The position numbers were made by a program, and so were the translations under genes. Below are positions 23,999-33,885 of a DNA stretch of 64,000 nucleotides, one piece after another. Source of the stretch: an uncultured Bellilinea sp. GTDB lineage: Bacteria; Chloroflexota; Anaerolineae; Anaerolineales; Anaerolineaceae. The notes under the pieces were generated by a model. The model did not search any database, was not told the DNA's origin, and saw only the letters and a program-made list of their open reading frames with translations. Position 1 is the stretch's first letter. The number at the start of each line of letters is the position of its first letter. Where the stretch lies: assembly GCA_938040735.1 (NCBI GenBank), contig CALHYE010000009.1, forward strand, positions 1 through 64,000, in the 5' to 3' direction.

Positions 23999-25036
23999 TC
24001 ACGATTTCAGAGAGCGAATCATACTTACCAAAAAACCTAAACCCCAGCAAAAGTGCATGGTGGCAATTGCCAGCGGAACACCGATGGCTAAAAACCATTG
24101 ACGCTTTTGGACTGCTGCAAAAATTGCAGAAACGATCAGTGCCAGGGCGTATATTGTCAGAAGCCCAGCCAGAATTATCCGAGCGACCCCGCTGAACATG
24201 GAGAGGATCAGCATCAAAACTACCGCAGCGACAAACATCGGCGGCAGCAGTTGCCGCCAGCGGAGCGAGCGGGGGTAGCGGCGCAGCATCCGCCATTTCC
24301 AATAACCATAGCGCCAGTACTGGCGGGCAAGAGAGGGCAGGTTGGGTCGGGCATAATAGACGCTCTTAATTTCCGGGTCAAAATAAATCCTGCCGCCGCT
24401 TTGTCGAATGCGCGTATTGAATTCATAGTCCTCGTTGGTCAACAATGTTTCGTCATACCCGCCAATTTTTTCGATCAAGGTGCGGCGAAACGCTCCGAAA
24501 GGCACTGTATCTACCTCTCCCGGCTCACGGCTGTAGCGATAGCGGGCATCCCCAACCCCAAGCGGATTGGCAGCCGCCGCCGCAATCGAACAACCCACCC
24601 AATCCCGGCTGCCGGGTTGGATGATCCACAAACCGCCCACATTATCTCCGGCGCCTTTGTTTAGATTATGAACACTTCGTTCAATATAATCTTCCGCCGG
24701 GATGCAATGCGCGTCAAGCCGCAAAATAATCTCGCCGGTAGATTCTGCAATGGCGCGGTTGAGCGCTGCCGGTATGATCCGCTTGGGATTATCAATAACC
24801 CGCACATTGAGATCCGGATGGGAGTGTTGAAAAGCCGCAATTCGCTCACGGGTATGATCCGTTGAACCGCCGTCAGCAATAATGACTTCCAGTAAATGGC
24901 GCGGGTAGGTCTGACGGCGGATAGCATCCAACAGCAAGGAGATGGTACTTTCCTCGTTGTAGCAGGGGATGATCACTGAAACCGATTGAACCATCTTCTG
25001 GTTCACAGCCTGTGAATTCGCCACGCTTTCGTTCAA
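23999..25036 (-). CDS. Family 2 glycosyltransferase with C-terminal membrane helices
   Basis: A 345-residue protein. The GT-A domain has [12 protein letters not shown] at about 20, a DGGSTD motif near 55, LRLDAHC as the DXD-type metal site near 100, and a QxxRW-like region ([13 protein letters not shown]) near 240. Two or three hydrophobic helices close the protein (about 265-340), which is typical of processive or exopolysaccharide transferases such as ExoA. It overlaps the RidA gene by 4 bp. The acceptor is unknown. Confidence 0.88.
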   Translation of the reverse strand: MNESVANSQAVNQKMVQSVSVIIPCYNEESTISLLLDAIRRQTYPRHLLEVIIADGGSTDHTRERIAAFQHSHPDLNVRVIDNPKRIIPAALNRAIAESTGEIILRLDAHCIPAEDYIERSVHNLNKGAGDNVGGLWIIQPGSRDWVGCSIAAAAANPLGVGDARYRYSREPGEVDTVPFGAFRRTLIEKIGGYDETLLTNEDYEFNTRIRQSGGRIYFDPEIKSVYYARPNLPSLARQYWRYGYWKWRMLRRYPRSLRWRQLLPPMFVAAVVLMLILSMFSGVARIILAGLLTIYALALIVSAIFAAVQKRQWFLAIGVPLAIATMHFCWGLGFLVSMIRSLKS

Positions 25037-25452
25037 TAGCCGGAGTCATCCTCTGGCAGTAAAGCAATCACTTCGATCTCCACCGCTGCGCCTTTAGGAA
25101 GCCCCGCTACCTGAACGGTCGAGCGCGCCGGCGCTTCAGCAGGAAAAAATTCTCCGTAAATGGCATTTACTTTGGCAAAATCATTCATGTCCCGCAGGAA
25201 AATCGTGGTCTTGACCACTCGCTCAAAACTGGCGCCGGCTGCTTCCAGCAAGGCGCGAATGTTTTTCATCACCTGGCGGGTCTCCGCTTCTACACCCCCC
25301 TCGACAATTTCGCCCGTTCGCGGGTCAATTCCAATTTGTCCCGCCGTAAATAAAAAGCGCCCGCCCTTCACTGCCGCAGAATAGGGGCCAATCGGTTTTG
25401 GCGCTTGATCGGTGGCGATAATCTCTTTACGATAATAAGATGAATTACTCAT
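25033..25452 (-). CDS. RidA-family enamine/imine deaminase
   Basis: A 139-residue RidA (YjgF/YER057c) protein that hydrolyses reactive enamines such as 2-aminoacrylate. The family landmarks are [18 protein letters not shown], the [25 protein letters not shown] helix, and [22 protein letters not shown], where the Arg binds the carboxylate. Its gene overlaps the glycosyltransferase gene by 4 bp. The enamine link fits the PLP enzyme at the far end of the same operon, since desulfhydrases release such intermediates, but this is inference. Confidence 0.92.
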   Translation of the reverse strand: MSNSSYYRKEIIATDQAPKPIGPYSAAVKGGRFLFTAGQIGIDPRTGEIVEGGVEAETRQVMKNIRALLEAAGASFERVVKTTIFLRDMNDFAKVNAIYGEFFPAEAPARSTVQVAGLPKGAAVEIEVIALLPEDDSGY

Positions 25453-25532
25453 GAACTGCCTCCCGTGAGGATTGTGGTGCTGTGATTTTAAGCCATGTTT
25501 GATTTAAGGTAAAGTGCAAATCCAAGCGATTA

Positions 25533-25575
25533 AAAAAATTCGGACGGCAGGAAATGCCCGCCGTCCTTCTTTTTC
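25533..25575 (-). terminator. Terminator after cydB
   Basis: A 7-bp inverted repeat (25542-25548 and 25560-25566) is followed on the minus strand by a run of seven T (around 25533-25539). A T-rich tract also follows on the plus strand (25567-25575). Confidence 0.8.
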
Positions 25576-25587
25576 AGACTACTCCGG

Positions 25588-26604
25588 CTAATAATGCAAG
25601 TCTTTCGGATCTACCGAAACTCGTTTGCGGAAAACCCAATAACTCCAACCCTGATACAACAAAACCAGCGGGACAAAAATTAAAGCCACGATGGTCATCG
25701 TTTGCAGGGTGGTTGGGCCGGATGCACTGTTGTAAATCGTCAGGCTGAAATTGGGACTGAGGCTGGAAACCAGCACCCGCGGGTACAAGATCAAAAAAAT
25801 GGTTGCCGTGGAAAGGATGATTGCCAGTGTATTACTGGCAAACGCCCAACCATCCCGACCCTGTCGGATAAACCAACCGGCAGCCAGCAAAGCGAGCACC
25901 GCCCCAATCGGCACAGGGCCGGGGTTAACCCCCAGCCTTTCCAAAATATCCGTAAATACATAGGTGGCAATTGTGGCCGCTACCAGCGCCGCGGTAGTGA
26001 CGACCCAAATCCGGCTTGCCGTTCGGCGTGCCAGACTGGCGATCGGTTCTTCCGTTTTCAATGAGAGAAATATAGCCCCCTGAAGTAAAAATCCAGTGAG
26101 TGTCACCAGACCACCCAAAATGGAATAGACGTTGATCAAATCCCAAAAACCGCCCACATAATATTTTTGAGCGTCAATGGGTACGCCCCGGATAAAATTG
26201 GCAAAAGCCACACCCCACAGAAGGGAAGGGATGAAACTGCCCACACAAGCCGCCCAGTCCCAAAACTTGCGCCACAAGGGATTCTCATCTTTGGAACGGA
26301 ACTCTAACGCAATCCCCCTCACAATGAGTCCAATCAACATCAAAAACAACGCCAGATAAAAGCCGCTGAATAAAGTGGCATACCAGTTGGGAAATGCCGC
26401 AAACATCGCTCCGCCGGCAGTAATCAACCAGACTTCATTGCCGTCCCAGTGCGGGCCAATGGTGTTGAGAATCATCCTGCGCTGGGTATCATTCTTGCCC
26501 AAAAAAGGCAGCAGCATCCCAACACCCAGATCAAACCCTTCCAGCACAAAATAACCCACGAACAAAACCGCAATCAGGATGAACCAAAGCGTGTTGAGAT
26601 CCAT
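25588..26604 (-). CDS. cydB: Cytochrome bd ubiquinol oxidase subunit II
   Basis: A 338-residue integral membrane protein with eight or nine helices. The N-terminus (LWFILIAVLFVGYFVLEGFDLGVGML) is the classic CydB start, and WDGNEVWLITAGGAMFAAFPNWYA is the conserved loop near 55-78. The ATG at 26604 has a strong AGGAGGAG site; a longer frame upstream to 26712 lies in cydA. Together with CydA it forms the quinol oxidase that reduces O2 with high affinity. The pair is transcribed as cydA-cydB with no CydX or CydC/D gene adjacent. Confidence 0.95.
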   Translation of the reverse strand: MDLNTLWFILIAVLFVGYFVLEGFDLGVGMLLPFLGKNDTQRRMILNTIGPHWDGNEVWLITAGGAMFAAFPNWYATLFSGFYLALFLMLIGLIVRGIALEFRSKDENPLWRKFWDWAACVGSFIPSLLWGVAFANFIRGVPIDAQKYYVGGFWDLINVYSILGGLVTLTGFLLQGAIFLSLKTEEPIASLARRTASRIWVVTTAALVAATIATYVFTDILERLGVNPGPVPIGAVLALLAAGWFIRQGRDGWAFASNTLAIILSTATIFLILYPRVLVSSLSPNFSLTIYNSASGPTTLQTMTIVALIFVPLVLLYQGWSYWVFRKRVSVDPKDLHY

Positions 26605-26614
26605 CTCCTCCTCC

Positions 26615-28000
26615 TTATTCCCAATAGGTCTGTTCTTCGATGGTGCGCGGTTTGGGAGTCTCCACTTCAGCCCCGGCGACTGCATATTTGCGCAGCAAAT
26701 ACACATCGGCAACCATCAATAATCCGTACACAATCGTAAAGCCCAGCAAGGTGGTAATGACCATTCCGGGGGTCAGATTTGGAGATACGGCCTCAGCCGT
26801 GCGCAATTTTCCATAAACTACCCAGGGCTGCCTGCCCATCTCGGTCAAAAGCCAGCCAAATATGTTAGCAACATAAGGAAGCGCCATGGCGGGTAAGAAT
26901 AAATTCAGCCAGCGCGTATCGGCGCTCAGTTGATTGCGCAAAACCCGATAGAGCGCATAAACTGCAAAAGCCAGCATTAAAAAGCCGCTGCCTACCATAA
27001 TTCGAAATGACCAGTAACTGACGCCGATTGGGGGAACATAATTACCAGGCCCGTATTTTTGTTCATACTCTTTTTGCAGGTCAAGCATTCCCTTAACTTC
27101 GCCATCCAGCCGGTTATAAGCCAGCAAACTGAGCACGCGGGGAATACGCAGAGAAACCTGCTCATTCATGGTCTCCTGATCCACAATTGAAAAAACCGAG
27201 AACGAAGCGGGATTTTCGGTATTCAGCAGGGCTTCCGCAGCGGCGATTTTCATTGGTTGCAGCCGCACCATCTGCTGTGCCTGATTGTGCCCGATCAAAA
27301 TTACCATCAGAATCGACAAACTGCCAAAGACAGTTGCCAATTGAAACGAGGGTTTGAAAATTTCTTCCTGTTTTCGACGCAGTAAGTGATACGCGCTGAT
27401 GCCCATTACAAAAAAGGCGGCAGTCGTAAAACCCGAAAACACAGTGTGCGGAAACTGTCCCCAAACATACGGATTGGTCAACAGGGCTGAAAATTGCTGC
27501 ATCACCAGACGTCCCCCTTCTTCCGCGTAGCCAACTGGCGACTGCATGAATGAGTTAGCCACCAGAATCCAGAATGCCGAAAGGTTAGAGGCAACAGCCA
27601 CCAGCCAAATAGACGCCGCGTGCAAGGGTTTGGAGAGGCGGTCCCACCCGAAAATCCACACCCCTAAGAAAGTAGACTCGATGAAGAAAGCCAGCAGGGC
27701 TTCAATAGCCAGCGGCGCTCCAAAGATATCTCCCACGTAACGGGAATACTCCGACCAGTTCATCCCAAATTGAAATTCCTGCACAATGCCAGTAACCACC
27801 CCCATGGCAAAGTTGATGACAAACAATTTCCCCCAAAATTTGGTCATGCGCTTGTAGCGTTCGTTACCGCTGCGCACATACATCGTTTCCATGATGGCGA
27901 CCAGAACCGAAAGCCCCAGCGTAAGCGGGACAAAAAAGAAATGATACACCGAGGTTACGGCAAACTGCCATTGAGAAAGGATTGTCACAGATGAGTTCAT
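26615..28000 (-). CDS. cydA: Cytochrome bd ubiquinol oxidase subunit I
   Basis: A 461-residue protein with nine predicted helices. The haem ligand and Q-loop regions are visible: RWQFA-type N-terminus here as SQWQFAVTSVYHFFFVPLTLG with His19-type ligand, GRQPWVVYGKLRTAEAVSP near 400, and a short Q loop (about 275-310), so it is of the short Q-loop class. It is transcribed from the 190-bp gap before phoR, which carries direct repeats that may be regulatory. Expression is usually tied to low oxygen. Confidence 0.95.
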   Translation of the reverse strand: MNSSVTILSQWQFAVTSVYHFFFVPLTLGLSVLVAIMETMYVRSGNERYKRMTKFWGKLFVINFAMGVVTGIVQEFQFGMNWSEYSRYVGDIFGAPLAIEALLAFFIESTFLGVWIFGWDRLSKPLHAASIWLVAVASNLSAFWILVANSFMQSPVGYAEEGGRLVMQQFSALLTNPYVWGQFPHTVFSGFTTAAFFVMGISAYHLLRRKQEEIFKPSFQLATVFGSLSILMVILIGHNQAQQMVRLQPMKIAAAEALLNTENPASFSVFSIVDQETMNEQVSLRIPRVLSLLAYNRLDGEVKGMLDLQKEYEQKYGPGNYVPPIGVSYWSFRIMVGSGFLMLAFAVYALYRVLRNQLSADTRWLNLFLPAMALPYVANIFGWLLTEMGRQPWVVYGKLRTAEAVSPNLTPGMVITTLLGFTIVYGLLMVADVYLLRKYAVAGAEVETPKPRTIEEQTYWE

Positions 28001-28133
28001 TGCAATCTACCTCTCGATAGGAATTTCAAGCAAAATTCACAAATAAAGTGCGGATTGTCCACTTATTAGTTAGTTTATGACTTCCTCCAAACCCCCGCTA
28101 CGGTCAATATTCCCAAATTAATAAGTTCAAATG

Positions 28134-28189
28134 TCACCCCGCCGATCACCCCTTGAGTATCCTTCATCACCCTATATTAAGTTACACCC
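28134..28189 (-). promoter_or_regulatory. Repeated GGGTGA motifs upstream of cydA
   Basis: On the minus strand GGGTGA occurs at 28139-28134, 28151-28146 and 28172-28167, and GGGTGT at 28189-28184, about 135-190 bp before the cydA start. The spacings (12, 21 and 17 bp) do not fit one helical period exactly. This could be a regulator site for low-oxygen or two-component control, but no known consensus is matched. Confidence 0.35.
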
Positions 28190-28191
28190 GA

Positions 28192-29946
28192 TCAGGCCGT
28201 TGGAAGTGAGAAGTAAAAAATACTGCCCCGATTCACCTCACTTTCTGCCCAAATGCGCCCAGAGTGGGCTTCAACCGTATGGCGGGCAATCGAAAGCCCC
28301 AGCCCGGTACCGCCGCCGGAACGGGACTGGTCTGCTTTATAAAACCGCTCAAAAATGCGAGAAAGGGCAGCCGGCTCAATCCCGACCCCGGTATCCTGCA
28401 CGGAGAAAATTACCTGCCCGGCTTCTTTCCATGTCCGCGCCACAATTTCTCCCCCGGCCGGAGTGAACTTAATCGCATTGTGCAGCAGGTTGACCAGCAC
28501 CTGTTCAATCCGTTCGGCATCGGCAAGTACATTGGGAAGATCTTCGGCGCACTCCTGACGCAAAGTCAACCCCGCCCGTTCTGCCTGTAATTGCATGCGC
28601 TCTACCGCTCGCGAAACTAACTCATTGGGAGGGACTGGCTTGAGATTGAACGGAACTTTTCCCGACTCAATTCGGGAAAGTTCGAGCAACTCCCGCACCA
28701 GTTGAGTCATATTATCAATTTCACTTTCCATCTTTTGCAAAAAACGCCGCGCCGCTGGCGGGTCTTCAAGCGCGCCTTCTTGTAGAGTTTCCGTCAATGC
28801 TTTCAAGGACGCCAGAGGAGTTCGTAATTCGTGTGAAACATTACTGATAAAATCTCTGCGCACGACCTCAAGACGGCGTACACGGGTTAAATCCTGGAAG
28901 ACCAGCAGGGTATTTTCAGGCAGCAAGGGTTCAAGCGGTGTAGCAATCCCTTGAATGAATAAACGCTCCGGAGCCGTTTCGATGGTGGCAATCTGCTGGC
29001 GTTTGGTCTTCACGCAGCTGCGCCATAGTTCGACAAATGAATGCTGGCGCACCACCTCAACCAGTGAATGCCCAAGCGCGCGGCTTGAATCCACATTGAA
29101 GATACGCTCAGCGGCCGGGTTGATTAAAGTCACCAACCCCTGCCCATCCACAATCAGAATGGCGTCGTTCATGTTCCGCAAAACAGCATCCAGCTTGCTG
29201 CGTTCCTCGCGGTATCCTTCAATTTGCTCACTCAGTCTCCTGGCTATACGCACAAAAGCCTGGCTCAAAACACCAATCTCATCCTTCCGGTAGGTGGGTA
29301 ATTCAATATTGAAATTGCCAATTCCCAGCCTTGAAACTTCGCGGGTCAATTGGCGTAAAGGTGTGATCGTTTGATTGGCAGCCAAAAAAGCCAGTAAAAT
29401 TGTCAAGGCGATCGTCAGCAAAGCGCTCCCAAGAATGGTATTTCTCAATTCCAGTAAATCGGACTCGATCTTTTCAATCGAACTGGCTAGCCGCACAACT
29501 CCAAGCGGTACACCGTTATCCTCAACCCGGATAGCAAGATAATACAACCGCTGATGAACCGTATTGCTGAGACGGATAGCCGCACCCTCACCCTCCGCCA
29601 GGGCTTGCTGCACTTCCGGTCGGTTGAGGTGATTTTCAACCTTCGCCGGCTCTCTGCCCGATTCACCGATGACCTGCCCGTCCGGCAAGATAACAGTAAC
29701 CCGAACGCCGGTAATACCGGCATAATCATTGACCAAATTGCTTAACTGCGGGTTGATTTGACCTGCCCTAAGATGTTCCAGAACATCCCGGGCGACTAAA
29801 TCGGCCTCAGTGCGCAGTGTGGTGCGTAAATTTTCATAGTAAGTGCGCTCCATGAAGCGGTAAGCATACAGGCTAACTCCCCCTACGGAGAAGATGATCA
29901 GCAGGACGAAAGGGATCGCTAACCGCCACAACAAGGAGCGTTTCAT
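28192..29946 (-). CDS. PhoR-like membrane sensor histidine kinase
   Basis: A 584-residue kinase. Two helices (about 10-30 and 170-192) flank an extracytoplasmic sensor domain, then HAMP (about 192-240), PAS (about 255-350), HisKA with the phospho-acceptor His in NVSHELRTPL near 373, and a full HATPase (NLLHNAIKFTPAGG, DTGVGI, GGTGLGLSIA). The structure is that of PhoR/PnpS-type kinases that respond to phosphate limitation, though the sensor domain does not prove the signal. It lies 8 bp after its response regulator gene and ends the minus-strand run. Confidence 0.92.
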   Translation of the reverse strand: MKRSLLWRLAIPFVLLIIFSVGGVSLYAYRFMERTYYENLRTTLRTEADLVARDVLEHLRAGQINPQLSNLVNDYAGITGVRVTVILPDGQVIGESGREPAKVENHLNRPEVQQALAEGEGAAIRLSNTVHQRLYYLAIRVEDNGVPLGVVRLASSIEKIESDLLELRNTILGSALLTIALTILLAFLAANQTITPLRQLTREVSRLGIGNFNIELPTYRKDEIGVLSQAFVRIARRLSEQIEGYREERSKLDAVLRNMNDAILIVDGQGLVTLINPAAERIFNVDSSRALGHSLVEVVRQHSFVELWRSCVKTKRQQIATIETAPERLFIQGIATPLEPLLPENTLLVFQDLTRVRRLEVVRRDFISNVSHELRTPLASLKALTETLQEGALEDPPAARRFLQKMESEIDNMTQLVRELLELSRIESGKVPFNLKPVPPNELVSRAVERMQLQAERAGLTLRQECAEDLPNVLADAERIEQVLVNLLHNAIKFTPAGGEIVARTWKEAGQVIFSVQDTGVGIEPAALSRIFERFYKADQSRSGGGTGLGLSIARHTVEAHSGRIWAESEVNRGSIFYFSLPTA

Positions 29947-29954
29947 TTTCCGTC

Positions 29955-30668
29955 TTATCCCTCAAAGCGGTATCCTGCTCCACGCACGGTTACAATCCTG
30001 ATCGGTTGAGCGGGGTGGTCTTCTATTTTTTCTCTCAACCATCGTACGTGGACATCCACCGTGCGGCTGTCGCCGATATAATCCCATCCCCACACCCTTT
30101 CAAGAATGAACTCTCGCGAGAGAACCTGTCCACGATGCTGAGCCAGAAAGAGCAGTAATTCATACTCCTTAGGTTTGAGCGGGATTACCTGATCATTCAG
30201 GCGCACCTCCCGGCGGGTTATATCAATAACCAGATTACCAAATGTCATTAATTGCGAAGGTATGCTAACCTCACTGGTCGTTTGGCTGAATTCTTCCCGC
30301 ATTAACCGCACCCGCCGCAGCATGGCTTTCACTCTTGCCAGCAGTTCTCGCATGCTGAACGGTTTTGTCAGGTAGTCATCCGCGCCAACCTCCAGCCCCA
30401 CCACGCGGTCAATCTCATCATCCCGCGCGGTCAGCATCAAAACCGGGGTGGTCATTTCCTGCCGGAGTATGCGGCAGACCTCAAATCCATCAATGCCCGG
30501 CAGCATAATATCCAGAATGATCAGATCGGGATGAACCTTTCGGGCAACATCCAACGCCTTAATCCCATCCCCGACGGCTTCGACTTCGTATCCCTGACGG
30601 GTCAGGTTGTATGCAAGGGTTTCCTGCAGAGTTTGTTCATCTTCAACAACCAAAATTTTTTCCGGCAT
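29955..30668 (-). CDS. OmpR/PhoB-type response regulator
   Basis: A 237-residue regulator with an N-terminal receiver (Asp9/10 metal pocket, phospho-acceptor Asp53 in [10 protein letters not shown], Thr in MLTAR, Lys in YLTKPFS) and a C-terminal winged helix with [32 protein letters not shown] and the [12 protein letters not shown] recognition helix. It pairs with the kinase just downstream. The two genes follow a glycosyltransferase gene without a gap, so they may be expressed together with surface-glycan genes. Confidence 0.93.
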   Translation of the reverse strand: MPEKILVVEDEQTLQETLAYNLTRQGYEVEAVGDGIKALDVARKVHPDLIILDIMLPGIDGFEVCRILRQEMTTPVLMLTARDDEIDRVVGLEVGADDYLTKPFSMRELLARVKAMLRRVRLMREEFSQTTSEVSIPSQLMTFGNLVIDITRREVRLNDQVIPLKPKEYELLLFLAQHRGQVLSREFILERVWGWDYIGDSRTVDVHVRWLREKIEDHPAQPIRIVTVRGAGYRFEG

Positions 30669-30670
30669 GG

Positions 30671-31885
30671 CTAAAACCTCATTTCTTCAATTATTTCAGC
30701 CAGATGTAGCGAGAATTGCTGCCGATTATAGCAGTTTTGCACCGCTTTTCTGCCCGCCAAACCCATCTCTCTAGCCGTTTGCGGATCAGCAGCCAGTCTC
30801 CGCACCGCCTGGGCTAAGGCCTGGGGATTACCCGGTGGAACGGCAATTCCAGCGCCATGCGACTCAACCACCTCGCGAATCACCCCGTCAATCGCCAGCA
30901 CGACTGGCTTGCCGGCCGCCATATAATCGAACACCTTATTGGGGTAAGTTGTTTTATACCATTCCAGCGGTTTGAGAATCGCTAAACAAGCATCCACTGC
31001 CGAGAAAACCTCGCCCATTTCTTTCTTTGCGACCGGCGGCATGAACAGAATATTCTTCAACCCCATCTCATCCGCCCGACGGATAAGTCGGGGTTTCTCT
31101 TTACCATCCCCCACCAGCACAAAGCGGATGTGCGGGGCATCGCTCAAAATCCTTGCAGAGTCAAGCACCACTTCCAGATCATTCGAAAGTCCATGAGCCC
31201 CGGCATACAAAACCACAAACTCATCCTTCAATCCCCATTGCTGGCGGATATCGGCTCCATCTTCGTGGAGGTCAAACATGGCTGGGTCGGCCCCATTTGG
31301 AACCAGTTCCACCCAGTGCGCTCCACGACTGCTGACATGCTCGATGAAACCCGGCGAATTAACCACAACTCGATCGGCATGCCGATAAAGGAACTGTTCC
31401 AATCCTTCGGAAAGTCGGATCAGCAACGGGTTGCGCAGCACTCCGGCTGCCACAGCAAAAGCCGGCCATAAATCCCGCACCTCAAACAAAAAACGCGCCC
31501 CCTTCAAACGCGCCAGCATCCAGGCGGTTACGCCTTGAAAAATAGGCGGAGAAGTGCCCCATACCAAATCCACTTGTTTTACTGAAAATCCGGCCAGTAA
31601 TGAAGAAACCATGAAACTAAAAAAACTGATCAAACGGTGAAAAAAACTTCTGTGGAGAGCAGGGTAAGTATAAGCCCTCAAAACGGTCATGCCCGGCTCG
31701 GGCTGTTGCCGGGTGAGCCACCGGACTTTTTGCTGTTGAGGTTTACCCGTCAGGTAAGAAACCGGACTGGCGATTATTGTAACCTGATGACCGCGCGAGA
31801 CCAGAAAACGCGCCATTTCGTAATGTCGTGTCCCGCCAGCCTCGTCCAACGAAGCAAACGCTTGATGAATTAACAAAATATGCAT
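30671..31885 (-). CDS. Family 4 glycosyltransferase
   Basis: A 404-residue GT-B enzyme of the kind that makes surface glycans (WcaI/PimB-like layout). The N-terminus ([33 protein letters not shown]) is typical, and the donor-binding region has [37 protein letters not shown], and the E-x7-E-like section around [16 protein letters not shown]. The nucleotide-sugar is unknown. A TAAAAT box lies 7 nt before the ATG, so a leaderless transcript is possible. Confidence 0.88.
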   Translation of the reverse strand: MHILLIHQAFASLDEAGGTRHYEMARFLVSRGHQVTIIASPVSYLTGKPQQQKVRWLTRQQPEPGMTVLRAYTYPALHRSFFHRLISFFSFMVSSLLAGFSVKQVDLVWGTSPPIFQGVTAWMLARLKGARFLFEVRDLWPAFAVAAGVLRNPLLIRLSEGLEQFLYRHADRVVVNSPGFIEHVSSRGAHWVELVPNGADPAMFDLHEDGADIRQQWGLKDEFVVLYAGAHGLSNDLEVVLDSARILSDAPHIRFVLVGDGKEKPRLIRRADEMGLKNILFMPPVAKKEMGEVFSAVDACLAILKPLEWYKTTYPNKVFDYMAAGKPVVLAIDGVIREVVESHGAGIAVPPGNPQALAQAVRRLAADPQTAREMGLAGRKAVQNCYNRQQFSLHLAEIIEEMRF

Positions 31886-31937
31886 TGCTCTGATTTTATC
31901 TTAAAACTTCCAGCCTGAAGGGGTTTCTTAAGAAGGC

Positions 31938-33872
31938 TTACTTCGGGTGAATTTCAAAATCCGTCTGCAATTCAAGCGGGAGATGGGCATCTACTTCAAT
32001 CCAGAATGAAACTGCCGGAAGTCGGACGAGATACGTTGGTGAAAACCAGCCCAACAGCGATTCAAGTCCTTCCTCCCCTTCGCCGCTCACAATTCGACCC
32101 GCCCGCACGACCCTTAATTTCATTTTTTGCAGCGGTTGAGTGGTCACCCGAACCTGAAAATCAAAATTCGCATACTCCACCATCAACTGATTATCAGCCA
32201 ATTTCCATTCGCCATCTTGAAGCAGCCAGTTCAAACGGACCGTGCCGGCAGCCTGATCGGAACGAAGGGGTGACAGCCGGTCAATAATCCGCCAACGACC
32301 CCTTTTGACCCAGATCACCCGGCGCGCCTGATCAATTCCCCATCTGCGGTAACCAAACCGAACCGCCTCTATGCTATTCTGTTGTTTTTCCGAATGATTC
32401 AGAAATTGCGCCTGATCCCATTGCAGCCACAAAAATTTTCCTGCCCGCAACATGGGCTGCTGATGATTGAAGACCGGCGCGTTATGCGCCTCCGCCTGCG
32501 CCAGACTATTTTGCCAAGGGGGAGATAAGTTGTAAGCATAGGTTCCGGCATCGCACACCAGCCGATGCCCCTGCCACCACAGTTCTACCTGTAGTTGATC
32601 GGCATGCGCCGGTCGGCTGGTAAAATGATGCGCCCGTAAACTGGCCCAATCACCGGCAGCGCCCAATCGCTTTATACCGTTGAGCAGCGGGAAGGATTTA
32701 ACTTGGGGTAACTCGGCCGGTTGCAGACCCAGCCAGCAAGAGAATTCGTCCCAGGCCCCCGCCGGGAATGCGCGCTGTCCGGCAAAAGCAGCCATCGCTG
32801 CCTGAACAATCGGACGGTAGTCCTCGATCCCTCCTCCCAAGGGAATCAAATGCGTCCCGTCATGATGACCCAAATGAAGCGCCTCACCGCTGGTCTCATC
32901 CATGACCCCCCTCAGCCAGTTTGCCGCAAGGCGTAATTTTTCGCGCACGCTGCCCGACAAGTTCGCCCCCTGAACCTGAGCGATTCGATAGGCAAGCAAG
33001 CCCAGAGTCAGCATTAGCCGGTGATAATTGACGCTGTGCTGAATATATTCCCCATCCGCTTCAATTTGGTTTGTGATAGCCCACTCAAACCATTTCCAAC
33101 CGGTTTTACGCCAGCGGCTCGCTTCAGGCCAGTCCGGCAAAAGTTGAGCCGCCATCAGCAAACCCACTGCCTCAGAAAGCAGGTGATTGTTGTTCTGGGC
33201 CCGCGCGTACGACAGGGTGACTTCAATCCGCCGCGCATGATGAACAATGGCTTCGGCTATGCTTTGCCTGCGGTTTTGGCTGAAATGTGCCGAGGTTTCA
33301 AAAACCTGCGCGGCAAACCCCAGCCCGATCAAACGCAAAGCCGCCTCTTGAGCCGAAAGCCAGTTTTCTCCACAGTTGACCGGGTTGTGTTGAACGAACT
33401 GCTCCCAATAATTCCAAAAGGATTGGGCATAGCGTTCATCACCGGTCAGGCGGTAAGCCCTGCCCAGCGGGAAAACCCATCCCAAGCGGGCCGGCTCCCA
33501 AATTTGCTTGATATCTTCAACTACCCCCTGCTCATTAAGAACGCTCCAATGCAGGTTAGGATGAGGCGGTTTGAGGCATAAAGGTTGGGACAAGCCGCCA
33601 AACAACCTGACCCGACCTGCCAAAATTTCTTCCGCTTCGGCAATTCCATCTTCGCCGCGCAGACGATCCCATTCCTTAAGCCGAACCGGATCGGGTATCA
33701 CAAAAATATTGGATTGCAGCGCAGGGAATCGGGTCAATTTTCTGCCACCAACCGGCGTCCGCCAGCGGTAATAACCAGTCCGAACACCCAGCCGGTAAAC
33801 TGCCAATGAGAAGAGGGAGCCAAACCCCACTTCCTTAACCAGCCAATACGCTTTCGTCCACCAGTCGGACAT
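31938..33872 (-). CDS. Heparinase II/III family protein
   Basis: A 644-residue protein with the toroid region of heparinase II/III (helices around AWLRG... and a conserved LGHHDGTHL near 295) followed by a beta-sandwich domain with HNAPVFN and WLQWDQAQF. Relatives are polysaccharide lyases; several without a signal peptide occur inside polysaccharide export operons, as here. The start at 33872 leaves 13 bp after the upstream stop. Catalytic His/Tyr residues cannot be confirmed from sequence alone. It may trim or release the glycan made by the neighbouring enzymes. Confidence 0.82.
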   Translation of the reverse strand: MSDWWTKAYWLVKEVGFGSLFSLAVYRLGVRTGYYRWRTPVGGRKLTRFPALQSNIFVIPDPVRLKEWDRLRGEDGIAEAEEILAGRVRLFGGLSQPLCLKPPHPNLHWSVLNEQGVVEDIKQIWEPARLGWVFPLGRAYRLTGDERYAQSFWNYWEQFVQHNPVNCGENWLSAQEAALRLIGLGFAAQVFETSAHFSQNRRQSIAEAIVHHARRIEVTLSYARAQNNNHLLSEAVGLLMAAQLLPDWPEASRWRKTGWKWFEWAITNQIEADGEYIQHSVNYHRLMLTLGLLAYRIAQVQGANLSGSVREKLRLAANWLRGVMDETSGEALHLGHHDGTHLIPLGGGIEDYRPIVQAAMAAFAGQRAFPAGAWDEFSCWLGLQPAELPQVKSFPLLNGIKRLGAAGDWASLRAHHFTSRPAHADQLQVELWWQGHRLVCDAGTYAYNLSPPWQNSLAQAEAHNAPVFNHQQPMLRAGKFLWLQWDQAQFLNHSEKQQNSIEAVRFGYRRWGIDQARRVIWVKRGRWRIIDRLSPLRSDQAAGTVRLNWLLQDGEWKLADNQLMVEYANFDFQVRVTTQPLQKMKLRVVRAGRIVSGEGEEGLESLLGWFSPTYLVRLPAVSFWIEVDAHLPLELQTDFEIHPK

Positions 33873-33885
33873 GTTGATCCGAAAA

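Noticed and set aside
28021..28060. Possible Rex or FNR site before cydA
   Set aside because: TTGTGAA occurs once on the minus strand, but its partner half-site does not match and the consensus palindrome is absent.
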